Origin: CACPJA01 sp964629335
Lineage (GTDB): Bacteria; Pseudomonadota; Gammaproteobacteria; Steroidobacterales; UBA11654
Assembly (NCBI GenBank): GCA_964629335.1
Contig: CAZVRH010000027.1
Span: 1-17,568 of the forward strand
Length of the DNA stretch: 17,568 nt
Direction: 5' to 3'
In this document: positions 1 to 7,000 of the stretch, in pieces
Layout: the number at the start of each line of letters is the position of its first letter
Position numbering within the stretch: position 1 is the first letter of the stretch
Position numbers and translations under genes: made by a program
Notes under the pieces: model-generated
Seen by the model: the letters and a program-made list of their open reading frames with translations, nothing else
Told to the model about the DNA's origin: nothing
Database searches by the model: none

Positions 1-335
1 TGCTTGTAGCAAAAGCAAATTGTGGAATACCAGAATTCAAAGGAGATAAAATAACTTACAACGGAACACCTGAGATGATGGCACAATATGCTCGCTACGC
101 AAGGGACATGGGTGCAAAAATTATTGGAGGCTGCTGTGGTACAACTCATCGACATGTTAAAGTTATGGCAGAATCCCTAGAAGGGTATAAGCCCTCAACT
201 GAGAACATAGATATTGATCAGATTATTGCAGATTTGGGTTCTATGACTACAGGCAATTTAGAAATGATAAACAACTATCTGAATCCAGGTTCTAGTGATA
301 CGAAAAGAAGAAGAAAAAGAAAGAGAAGAAGGTAA
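1..335 (+). CDS. Homocysteine S-methyltransferase-like protein (betaine-homocysteine methyltransferase type), 3' part only
   Basis: The gene enters from outside the window. The open frame runs from base 3 without an internal start being needed, so only the last 110 residues are seen. They contain GGCCGTT (Cys codons at 132-137), the paired zinc-ligand cysteines of the homocysteine S-methyltransferase fold (MetH N-terminal module, BHMT). The first zinc Cys should lie upstream, outside the window; the Cys in ANCG (21-23) sits where relatives carry an NAG-type turn and is probably not a ligand. The next genes encode a corrinoid protein, a methyl-THF methyltransferase and a reactivase, so the likely job is methyl transfer from methylcobalamin to homocysteine, the first module of a split methionine synthase. 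A betaine-dependent BHMT is the alternative. The last ten residues are all Lys or Arg. Confidence 0.88.
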   Translation, partial: LVAKANCGIPEFKGDKITYNGTPEMMAQYARYARDMGAKIIGGCCGTTHRHVKVMAESLEGYKPSTENIDIDQIIADLGSMTTGNLEMINNYLNPGSSDTKRRRKRKRRR

Positions 336-347
336 CAGAGTTTGTAG

Positions 348-389
348 CTAAATTTCTTGTCCTCAAGTACTATATATTCGGAAATTTAG
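348..389 (+). promoter_or_regulatory. Inverted repeat that can occlude the ribosome binding site of the corrinoid gene
   Basis: CTAAATTTC at 348-356 and GAAATTTAG at 381-389 are perfect 9-bp complements separated by 24 bases. The right arm overlaps the Shine-Dalgarno sequence TAGGAG (387-392) of the GTG-started corrinoid gene. In the transcript the hairpin could hide that site and tune corrinoid-protein synthesis relative to the upstream gene. The stem is AT-rich with a long loop, so its stability is modest. There is no T tract, so it is not a terminator. Function is inferred. Confidence 0.4.
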
Positions 390-399
390 GAGTTTTAGT

Positions 400-1086
400 G
401 TGACTGAAGAATTTGATGACATTATCCTCTCAGAGTTAAACGACGAGGAACTCGTTGAGCAGATGCATGAAGACCTCTACGATGGATTAGCAGAAGAGAT
501 CGCAGAGGGAACACAAATCCTTTTAGACAGAGGTTGGGATGCCACCAAAGTACTGGATGTAGCCTTAGTTGAAGGCATGGTTGTTGTTGGCGATGATTTT
601 CGTGACGGCATCTTATTCGTTCCCGAAGTTTTATTAGCTGCGAATGCCATGAAAGCCGGTATGGCTTTACTGGAACCTATTCTTTCAGCATCAGGGATTG
701 AGCCCATAGCCAGAATGGTCATCGGGACAGTCAAAGGGGATATTCATGATATTGGCAAGAACTTGGTCGGAATGATGATGGAGGGCGCAGGCGTTGAGGT
801 ATTTAATTTAGGAATCAATACTGATGTCGATGAATTCATCAATGCACTTGAAGAACATAACGCAACCATATTAGGGATGTCAGCACTTTTAACAACCACA
901 ATGCCCTATATGAAAGTTGTCATTGATGAACTCAAAGAAAGAGGCCTTAGAGATAAATATATCATCATGGTTGGAGGCGCACCTCTTAACGATGAATTTG
1001 CTGAGGCTATTGGTGCCGATGCTTATTGCATGGATGCTGGTAGCGCAGTGGAAACGATGAAAAAATTGGTGACTGCACAAAATTAA
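400..1086 (+). CDS. Corrinoid (cobalamin-binding) carrier protein of a split methionine synthase / MtbC-type methyltransferase
   Basis: This 228-residue methyl carrier has a B12-binding N-terminal helical cap followed by a Rossmann-like cobalamin domain. The base-off signature is clear: DIHDIGKNLVG supplies the DxHxxG histidine that coordinates cobalt, followed by GMSALLTTTM (SxL) and VGGAPL. The start is GTG at 400, with TAGGAG ending 7 bases upstream. Its role is to take the methyl group from methyl-THF via the 1990 gene, hand it to homocysteine via the first gene, and be rescued by the reactivase at 2880 after cobalt oxidation. The first 36 residues carry 15 Asp/Glu and no Lys or Arg, an acidic N-terminus ahead of the usual cap. 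DUF1638 follows 3 bases after the stop. A methylamine-type corrinoid protein is the alternative, but no methylamine methyltransferase is visible. Confidence 0.95.
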   Translation: MTEEFDDIILSELNDEELVEQMHEDLYDGLAEEIAEGTQILLDRGWDATKVLDVALVEGMVVVGDDFRDGILFVPEVLLAANAMKAGMALLEPILSASGIEPIARMVIGTVKGDIHDIGKNLVGMMMEGAGVEVFNLGINTDVDEFINALEEHNATILGMSALLTTTMPYMKVVIDELKERGLRDKYIIMVGGAPLNDEFAEAIGADAYCMDAGSAVETMKKLVTAQN

Positions 1087-1089
1087 GAA

Positions 1090-1680
1090 ATGTCCTCTAA
1101 AGTACTTATTATTGCTTGTGGAGCACTGGCATACGAACTAAATCAAATCAAGAAACTTAACGCATGGGACCATGTCACCATACAATGTCTTGATGCAGAG
1201 CTTCATAACACTCCTAAGTTGATACCTGAAAAAATTAAAGAAAAGTACCTTTCTTTGAAAGATGAATTCTCCAAAGTATTTATAGCTTATGCTGATTGTG
1301 GAACAGGAGGGATGCTGGATTCATTTCTAAAAGAATACGGTCTTGAGAGATTAGACGGACCTCACTGCTATGAATTTTACTCAGGGGAAAAAAGATTTTT
1401 AGAATTTACCAATCAAGAACTGGGTACATTGTATCTCACTGATTTCTTGGTCAAGCATTTTCAACGATTAGTGATTGAAGGGTTGTCGATAGATAAACAC
1501 CCAGAATTAAAAGAAGAATACTTCAAACACTATAAAAAAATAGTGTACTTAGCTCAATCGGAATCAGAATCATTACAAAACGATGCTAAAAAATATGCGG
1601 ATTTTTTAGAGTTGGACTATTATTTTCATTACACCGGACTGAAAAATTTAAGATCACAACTAAATCGAGCAGTTAACTAA
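1090..1680 (+). CDS. DUF1638 family protein, corrinoid-operon companion
   Basis: The 196-residue protein has the marks of DUF1638: an IIACGALAYEL start, a YADCGTGGMLD segment near residue 70 and GPHCYEFYSG near 93. Cys10, Cys33, Cys70 and Cys93 lie in the N-terminal half, which suggests metal or corrinoid chemistry, but no catalytic role can be read off. There is no signal peptide or membrane segment, so it is cytoplasmic. The gene starts 3 bases after the corrinoid stop without an obvious Shine-Dalgarno sequence, and its stop overlaps the next start (TAATG), so translational coupling is likely. Relatives recur beside corrinoid methyltransferase genes in alphaproteobacteria and methanogens, from which I infer a part in assembling or repairing the corrinoid protein. 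Family assignment is fairly sure; function is unknown. Confidence 0.85.
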   Translation: MSSKVLIIACGALAYELNQIKKLNAWDHVTIQCLDAELHNTPKLIPEKIKEKYLSLKDEFSKVFIAYADCGTGGMLDSFLKEYGLERLDGPHCYEFYSGEKRFLEFTNQELGTLYLTDFLVKHFQRLVIEGLSIDKHPELKEEYFKHYKKIVYLAQSESESLQNDAKKYADFLELDYYFHYTGLKNLRSQLNRAVN

Positions 1681-1985
1681 TGGGTAAAATGATCACAGTT
1701 TATTGGAGGGATATACCTTCACATGTCATCTACAAGATGGGTAGACAAAAGTATAAAAAACAACTTAACCCTAAATTTGAGACAGCCATAGATCGAGCTG
1801 CTATGAGAGCCGGTAAAGGCTCCAGTGAAGCCTATATGTCGGAATGGAGAAGAGAAATTGTTGCCATGGAAGGAGATCCACAAGAACTGGTTGATAACCT
1901 GGTGGAGAAATTAGAAAACCAATTTGATGACACAGTTCTTGAGAAAACAATTAAAGCTAAAGGAATTAAACCAAAAATAGGATAA
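1680..1985 (+). CDS. Small 'virulence factor' domain protein of the corrinoid operon
   Basis: This basic 101-residue protein begins MGKMITVYWRDIPSHV and contains AIDRAAMRAGKGSSEAY and EWRRE, the pattern of the family labelled 'virulence factor' in domain databases. That name is historical; nothing here suggests pathogenesis. The ATG at 1680 shares its A with the DUF1638 stop (TAATG); a second Met three codons later is an alternative start. The next gene, the methyl-THF:corrinoid methyltransferase, begins 4 bases after the stop. Sitting between DUF1638 and that methyltransferase, it is probably an accessory protein of the corrinoid system, perhaps a scaffold or small subunit. No catalytic residues, cysteines or membrane segments are recognisable. 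Function inferred from position only. Confidence 0.8.
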   Translation: MGKMITVYWRDIPSHVIYKMGRQKYKKQLNPKFETAIDRAAMRAGKGSSEAYMSEWRREIVAMEGDPQELVDNLVEKLENQFDDTVLEKTIKAKGIKPKIG

Positions 1986-1989
1986 AACA

Positions 1990-2868
1990 ATGCCACAAAC
2001 TATCATTAGCTCTAACACAAAAGAAGTTAAAATTGGCTCCGATCACCCGTTTGTAGTTATTGGTGAACGAATCAATCCCACGGGTAGAAAGTTACTTGCA
2101 GAAGAAATGAAAGCGGGTAACTTGGAAAGAGTCAAAGAAGATGCCATCAGTCAAGTGACAGCTGGCGCACAGATGCTAGATGTAAACGCTGGCGTGCCCT
2201 TGGCAGATGAACCAAAAATCTTAGCTGACTCTATAAAATTAATACAAAGTATCACGGATGCGCCCCTTTGCATTGATTCCTCAATCGTTGAGGCTCTGAA
2301 ACGTGGCCTTGAAGTGTATGAGGGTAAAGCTCTGCTGAATTCTGTAACCGGTGAAGAAGAACGTTTGGAATCGGTTCTACCTTTAGTTAAAAAATTTGGA
2401 TGCGCTGTGATCGGAATATCAAATGATGACACAGGTATATCTGAAGACATTAATGTTCGATTTGAGGTGGCAAAAAAAATTGTCGAAAGAGCCATGGATC
2501 ATGGAATCCCAAAAGAAGATGTGATTATAGACCCGTTGGTTATGCCTGTTGGAGCCATCAATGATGCAGGCAGGCAAGTCTTAGAATTGATCAAGAAATT
2601 ACAAACTGAGCTTAAAGTAAATACCACTTGTGGTGCTTCTAATTTAAGCTTTGGTCTACCCAATCGGCATGGATTGAATACTGCTTTTATTGCTATGGCG
2701 ATTGCCAGCGGTATGCCTTGTGCAATTACCAACCCACTGGAAAAAGAAATTATGCAATCCATAAAAGGAGCTAATGTGGTCATGGGACATGATCCAGAAT
2801 GCTCTGACTGGATAAAAAGTTATCGAGAACCCAGAGAAAAACGAAGCAGAAGAAAAAGACGCTCTTAG
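1990..2868 (+). CDS. Methyltetrahydrofolate:corrinoid methyltransferase (pterin-binding module of split methionine synthase)
   Basis: This 292-residue TIM-barrel enzyme of the dihydropteroate synthase/methyl-THF methyltransferase fold moves the methyl group of 5-methyl-THF onto the corrinoid protein. Family marks in order are GERINPTGRK (25-34), DVNAG (64-68), the IDS strand near 95, DPLVMP (181-186) and TTCGASNLSFGLPNR (212-226), whose Asn218 matches the pterin-contacting Asn of MetH and AcsE. AGGA lies 7 bases before ATG 1990 and supports the start. The first 20 residues extend beyond the usual AcsE N-terminus. The last 14 residues hold nine Lys/Arg, a basic tail like those of two other proteins in this operon. 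The reactivase gene begins 11 bases downstream. Reaction class is certain; the acceptor being the 400-1086 protein is inferred from adjacency. Confidence 0.93.
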   Translation: MPQTIISSNTKEVKIGSDHPFVVIGERINPTGRKLLAEEMKAGNLERVKEDAISQVTAGAQMLDVNAGVPLADEPKILADSIKLIQSITDAPLCIDSSIVEALKRGLEVYEGKALLNSVTGEEERLESVLPLVKKFGCAVIGISNDDTGISEDINVRFEVAKKIVERAMDHGIPKEDVIIDPLVMPVGAINDAGRQVLELIKKLQTELKVNTTCGASNLSFGLPNRHGLNTAFIAMAIASGMPCAITNPLEKEIMQSIKGANVVMGHDPECSDWIKSYREPREKRSRRKRRS

Positions 2869-2879
2869 TCTCGAATTCT

Positions 2880-4889
2880 ATGGCTCAAGCTAAGAAAAAA
2901 GAGTTTAAAATTGCATTTATGCCTGCGGGTAAAACAGGTGTCTTTCCAGAAGGCACAACTATCTTGGACGCATCCAGATCACTGGGAGTAGATTTAGATT
3001 CAGTATGCGGAGGAAGAGCCATATGCGGTCGCTGTCAGATAGAATTGACTGAAGGTGAGTTCGCAAAACACGGCATTACATCTAAACTCTTGCATCTATC
3101 AGATGTCTCGGAACCAGAAAAAAAATACGCCAAACGAAAATCATTAGCAGCGCAACGAAGATTGGGCTGTCAGTCTAAACTACTTGGTGACGTGGTTATC
3201 GATGTTCCTGCAGAAAGCCAATTGCATCAGCAAATAGTGAGAAAAGATTTTGAAGCTACTGATATTTTTATTAATCCGACAACACGGATTTACTATATTG
3301 AATCAGACATCAATTCAATTTCATCTGCAAATATTGAAAAGACAATTAAAGAAACACTCAAGAACGAATGGTCTTTAAACATAGAATCAGTAGATTGCGA
3401 TTCAAAAACCATGGGCAAGGCCATTAAAGAGACGTCTCAAGGTTATACCGTAGCGGTTAGAGAACAGAAAACGCTGGTGGGAATTTGGCCTGGATTTATT
3501 GAAAGCGTATATGGAGCAGCAATAGATATTGGTTCAACCACGATAGCGGTGAATTTGTGTAACTTAAAAAATGGCAACGTGATATCTAGTCAGGGCTCAA
3601 TGAACCCTCAAATAAGATTTGGAGAAGATCTTATGAGCAGAGTCTCTTATTGTATGCAGAATCCTGGATCTCAGAATGAGCTTACAAAAGTTGTACGTGA
3701 AGCAATTAATACACTTTTAGGAAAAGCATGCTCTGAGGCTGAAATTGAACCCAGTCTGATCTTAGAGACCACAGTGGTTGGCAATCCGGTAATGCACCAT
3801 CTGTTTCTTGGTTTTGATCCAGTGCCTTTAGGTGTGGCACCGTTTAAACTTGAAACCAGTGATGCGCTCACTCTTAGAGCTTCCGATTATGGTCTAGATG
3901 TTCATCCTCAGGCTCAAATTTATGTTCTACCGTGTTTAGCAGGTCATGTAGGAGCAGATGCTGCTGCCGTGATCCTGACAGAAAAGCCTTACGATCAAAA
4001 ACAAATGAATCTCATTGTGGATGTCGGAACCAATGCAGAGATCGTCGTGGGAAATCAGGACCAAATTTTGGCTGCCTCAAGCCCAACAGGTCCAGCCTTT
4101 GAAGGCGCGCAAATTAACTCAGGCCAAAGAGCTGCCCCGGGTGCGATAGAAAGAGTTAGAATTAACCCTAAAACCCTAGAAGCTCGCTTCAAAGTAATAG
4201 GCTCAGACTTATGGTCAGATGACCCTAGTTTTCATGAAGCCACCGAGAACATAGGTATAACAGGTATCTGTGGATCTGGAATTATCGAAGCCGTAGCTGA
4301 AATGTACTTATCAGGAATCATTTCGTCGGATGGGTTAATGAACGAAAACAATGCCAAAGAAAATAAGTTTCTTTTCAAAGATGGCAGAACTTATTCCTAT
4401 TTACTCTATGAAGGAGCACAGAGAATCATAGTTACGCAAAATGATATCCGAGCAATACAGCTGGCTAAGGCAGCCCTGTACGCCGGAGCAAAATTATTAA
4501 TGGATAAATTAAAAATTAAAACAATAGATAAAATAAGATTTGCTGGTGCTTTTGGCAGCCACATTGATGTTAAGTATGCCATGGTTCTAGGCCTTATTCC
4601 TGATTGTAAATTAAGCGAAGTCAGTTCAGCAGGGAATGCTGCCAGCACGGGTGCCAGAATGGCTCTTTTGGATACAAAAAGCAGACATGAAATTGAACAA
4701 CAGGTGAAAAAAATAAAAAAAATAGAGACGGCCACAGAACCTCTATTTCAAGATTATTTTGTTGGTGCTATGTCCATACCCCACAACTCAGATCCTTTTA
4801 ACGAGTTAGGTAAAATTATAAAACTACCTCAAAAGCAACCTTTAAAAACTGCTAAAAAAAGACGACGAAAAATAAAGTCAGCTCTTTAG
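2880..4889 (+). CDS. Ferredoxin-ASKHA corrinoid reactivation protein (RACo/RamA-like, DUF4445)
   Basis: This 669-residue protein reduces inactive Co(II) corrinoid to Co(I) with ATP and ferredoxin-type electrons. Residues about 8-110 are a plant-type 2Fe-2S domain with Cys43, Cys49, Cys52 and Cys97 (CGGRAICGRC...GC). A linker follows to about 210. The ASKHA ATPase-like domain then runs to about 650, with YGAAIDIGSTT (211-221), GNPVMHHLFLG (301-311), VDVGTNAEIV (380-389), TGICGSG (461-467) and AGAFGSH near 565. It replaces the AdoMet-activation domain of ordinary MetH. The last 15 residues contain eight Lys/Arg. No good Shine-Dalgarno sequence precedes ATG 2880, which lies 11 bases after the upstream stop, so coupling is probable. 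Its likely target is the corrinoid protein of the same operon. Confidence 0.93.
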   Translation: MAQAKKKEFKIAFMPAGKTGVFPEGTTILDASRSLGVDLDSVCGGRAICGRCQIELTEGEFAKHGITSKLLHLSDVSEPEKKYAKRKSLAAQRRLGCQSKLLGDVVIDVPAESQLHQQIVRKDFEATDIFINPTTRIYYIESDINSISSANIEKTIKETLKNEWSLNIESVDCDSKTMGKAIKETSQGYTVAVREQKTLVGIWPGFIESVYGAAIDIGSTTIAVNLCNLKNGNVISSQGSMNPQIRFGEDLMSRVSYCMQNPGSQNELTKVVREAINTLLGKACSEAEIEPSLILETTVVGNPVMHHLFLGFDPVPLGVAPFKLETSDALTLRASDYGLDVHPQAQIYVLPCLAGHVGADAAAVILTEKPYDQKQMNLIVDVGTNAEIVVGNQDQILAASSPTGPAFEGAQINSGQRAAPGAIERVRINPKTLEARFKVIGSDLWSDDPSFHEATENIGITGICGSGIIEAVAEMYLSGIISSDGLMNENNAKENKFLFKDGRTYSYLLYEGAQRIIVTQNDIRAIQLAKAALYAGAKLLMDKLKIKTIDKIRFAGAFGSHIDVKYAMVLGLIPDCKLSEVSSAGNAASTGARMALLDTKSRHEIEQQVKKIKKIETATEPLFQDYFVGAMSIPHNSDPFNELGKIIKLPQKQPLKTAKKRRRKIKSAL

Positions 4890-4950
4890 GTTACCGCAAT
4901 AAAAATCTCATAGAGCAGTAAATTGTGATAAATTTCTGCACCTACTAACC

Positions 4951-4956
4951 TATAAT
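4951..4956 (+). promoter_or_regulatory. Probable -10 box of the Rieske oxygenase gene
   Basis: A perfect TATAAT ends 11 bases before ATG 4968. No convincing -35 stands at 16-18 bases; TTGTGA at 4923 is too far. Transcription should start near 4963, giving a leader of about 5 bases. No Shine-Dalgarno sequence is seen, so the mRNA would be leaderless or nearly so. The remaining spacer (4890-4950) shows no clear terminator for the upstream operon. Confidence 0.5.
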
Positions 4957-4967
4957 TTTATTCACTG

Positions 4968-6173
4968 ATGAAAAAACTTAGCCAACTAATTAATAACCAA
5001 ATAAAAGACTGGTCCCTTGATCAACAATTTTATAAGGATGAAGCTATTTTCGATCTAGAAATTGAAAAAATTTATATGAATTCTTGGTTGTTAGCAGGGC
5101 ATGAATCTCAAATTCCAAACACAGGTGATTACTTTCTTTTCAACCTTCTCACTGAATCGGTAATCATTCTCAGAGGCAAAGACGGTGTCATTAGAGCCTT
5201 TATGAATGTATGCAGGCATCGTGGTTCTCATATATGTCTAAAGAGTCAAGGCAATATAAAACGCTTAACCTGCCCTTATCACGCATGGACCTATAATCTA
5301 GAGGGCGCTTTGGTAGCAGCTAAAAATCTCAGCAGCAATATTGATAAAGATAAACTGGGTCTTCATCACTGCTCAGTTGACGTAATTGAAGGATTGATCA
5401 TGATTAATTTCTCAGACAATCCGACATCACTGGAGATGATGAAAAAAGAGTTAACAGAACCTATGCAAATGTTTGGAATGAAAGACTTGAAAATTGCTGC
5501 CCACAAAAACTATTCCATAGAAGCTAATTGGAAGCTCAGTGTTGAAAATTACAATGAATGTTATCATTGCGCTCCTTCTCATCCAGAATACTCAAAATCA
5601 CACAGTTTAAAATTTGATGAATCTAGTGAGGAGTACCAATCGGTCCAGAAACTAATGAAGGACTCACTGACTCAATGCGGTATGAAAGATTACAATATAT
5701 CTGCAGAACATGAGGACCAAATTGAATCGCAAGAACAATATGCCTATCACCGCTATGCGCTCTTTGATGGTTACCTCACTGGAAGTGAGAATGGCCAAGG
5801 CTTAGCTCCTCTAATAGGGAAAATAACAGACTATAATGCTGGTGCTTCTGATTTTAGTCTTGGTCCTGTGAGCTTCTTGCTTGCCTATTCTGACCATGTG
5901 GTAGCTTATGTATTCACTCCTGTTGGACATCACGCCAGCCAATGTGATGTTTATTGGATGATTGATAAGACTGCAAAAGAAGGAGTGGATTATGATCTTG
6001 AACGTCTTGTCTGGTTATGGGATGTAACCACAAAAGCAGATGAGAGAATTATCACCAATAATCAAAAAGGCGTTAATTCCAGAAAATATACATCTGGGCC
6101 TTTTTCTGAAAAAGAATCAACAGAGAAACGATTTATCAGTTGGTATCTCGATCAACTAAGAGAGACTCTATAA
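4968..6173 (+). CDS. Rieske non-heme iron oxygenase, alpha subunit, quaternary-amine demethylase type (GbcA/CntA/stachydrine-like)
   Basis: This 401-residue oxygenase component has its Rieske 2Fe-2S cluster held by Cys82, His84, Cys102 and His105 (CRHRGSH...CPYH). The mononuclear iron site is ENYNECYHCAPSH with His200 and His205, plus Asp352 in LWDVTTKADERI. The bridging acidic residue is Glu197 rather than Asp, as remembered for CntA and GbcA relatives. The C-terminal QKGVNSRKYTSGPFSEKE is also typical of the glycine betaine/proline betaine/carnitine branch. Expected chemistry is hydroxylation of an N-methyl or neighbouring carbon, with demethylases releasing formaldehyde. No reductase subunit is present here, so electrons must come from elsewhere. 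Its 3' end overlaps the convergent S-formylglutathione hydrolase gene by 6 bases. The substrate cannot be decided from sequence. Confidence 0.88.
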   Translation: MKKLSQLINNQIKDWSLDQQFYKDEAIFDLEIEKIYMNSWLLAGHESQIPNTGDYFLFNLLTESVIILRGKDGVIRAFMNVCRHRGSHICLKSQGNIKRLTCPYHAWTYNLEGALVAAKNLSSNIDKDKLGLHHCSVDVIEGLIMINFSDNPTSLEMMKKELTEPMQMFGMKDLKIAAHKNYSIEANWKLSVENYNECYHCAPSHPEYSKSHSLKFDESSEEYQSVQKLMKDSLTQCGMKDYNISAEHEDQIESQEQYAYHRYALFDGYLTGSENGQGLAPLIGKITDYNAGASDFSLGPVSFLLAYSDHVVAYVFTPVGHHASQCDVYWMIDKTAKEGVDYDLERLVWLWDVTTKADERIITNNQKGVNSRKYTSGPFSEKESTEKRFISWYLDQLRETL

Positions 6174-6995
6174 CCTTTCATCATGCCATCTCAGATGGTC
6201 CTCGATAAAACTAGCAATAAAAAAATAACTATGATCGTAACCTTCATGTTGTCTTAACTGGATGGGGATCCCTTTCTGAGTGCATGCCTCTATGAGTAAT
6301 TGAGGTTTGAGATATTGATCAAGAAACTCATCATCAAGACCCTGATCTATTAGAATATCTGAATTCCAACCCCTGTCTAAAATTAATTCTGTGGAGTCAT
6401 ACTCAATCCAGTCGGGCATTTGATTGCCTAAATAAGCAGCAAATGCGTTTTCCCCCCAGCCCACCTTTGTAGGGGAACAAATAGGTGCAAACGCTGAAAC
6501 TGATTTGAACAGTTGAGGGTTTTTGAGAGCTATTGTCAACGCCCCATGACCTCCCATAGAATGCCCAAAGATTCCTGTTTTTTCAGTATCAATAGAGAAA
6601 TTATTATGGATCGTCTCCAGAAGATCCTTGGTGATGTAAGAATACATATTAAAATGCTCATTCCACGGAGGCTCAGTGGCGTCTAAATAGAAGCCTGCCC
6701 CTTGTCCCAAAGCATAATTTTCATCGTCAGGCACACCCTGCCCTCTCGGGCTTGTGTCTGGCGACACGATAATCATGTTTAACTCTGAAGCAATCCTTTG
6801 AACTCCAGATTTAATGCGAAAATTCTCTTCTGTGCAGGTCAATCCAGACAACCAGATGAGCGTTTTGAAGCTATCAGAGTTTGACTCTTGTGGAAGGTAA
6901 ATAGAGAAGGTCATTTCACAATTTGTTGACTCTGAAAAATGCGAACAGACCTTATGAACGCCCTCATAAATTTTATTGCTTTGCTGAACCTCCAT
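6168..6995 (-). CDS. fghA: S-formylglutathione hydrolase
   Basis: The 275-residue alpha/beta hydrolase of the esterase D family completes glutathione-dependent formaldehyde oxidation by splitting S-formylglutathione into formate and glutathione. The nucleophile is Ser146 in FGHSMGGHG, the acid Asp221 or 222 in IDQGLDDEF, and the base His255 in GYDHSYFF. The WLSGLTCTEENF segment is diagnostic. I place the start at 6995 because MEVQQSNKIYEGVHKVCSH aligns with the usual N-terminus and the length is then normal. An in-frame ATG at 7082 would add 29 residues read inside the antiporter gene. The start lies 5 bases past the antiporter stop, with GAAGGA 13 bases upstream. No formaldehyde dehydrogenase gene is in view. 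The convergent Rieske oxygenase is a plausible formaldehyde source. Confidence 0.93.
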   Translation of the reverse strand: MEVQQSNKIYEGVHKVCSHFSESTNCEMTFSIYLPQESNSDSFKTLIWLSGLTCTEENFRIKSGVQRIASELNMIIVSPDTSPRGQGVPDDENYALGQGAGFYLDATEPPWNEHFNMYSYITKDLLETIHNNFSIDTEKTGIFGHSMGGHGALTIALKNPQLFKSVSAFAPICSPTKVGWGENAFAAYLGNQMPDWIEYDSTELILDRGWNSDILIDQGLDDEFLDQYLKPQLLIEACTQKGIPIQLRQHEGYDHSYFFIASFIEDHLRWHDERL

Positions 6996-7000
6996 GGTCG

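Noticed and set aside
21..23. Cys in ANCG of the first gene as the first zinc ligand of the homocysteine methyltransferase
   Set aside because: It is only 37 residues before the Cys pair, whereas MetH and BHMT place the first ligand more than 60 residues away; relatives have an NAG turn at this point.
302..332. 31-base purine-only run at the end of the first gene as a slippage-derived frameshifted tail
   Set aside because: The frame stays open through the tail to a normal stop, and two other operon proteins have similar basic tails with different codons.
1..4889. Methylamine or glycine betaine (MttB/MtgB) methyltransferase system
   Set aside because: No MttB-family gene is visible; the donor-side candidate has the homocysteine methyltransferase zinc motif instead. 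Genes outside the window could change this.
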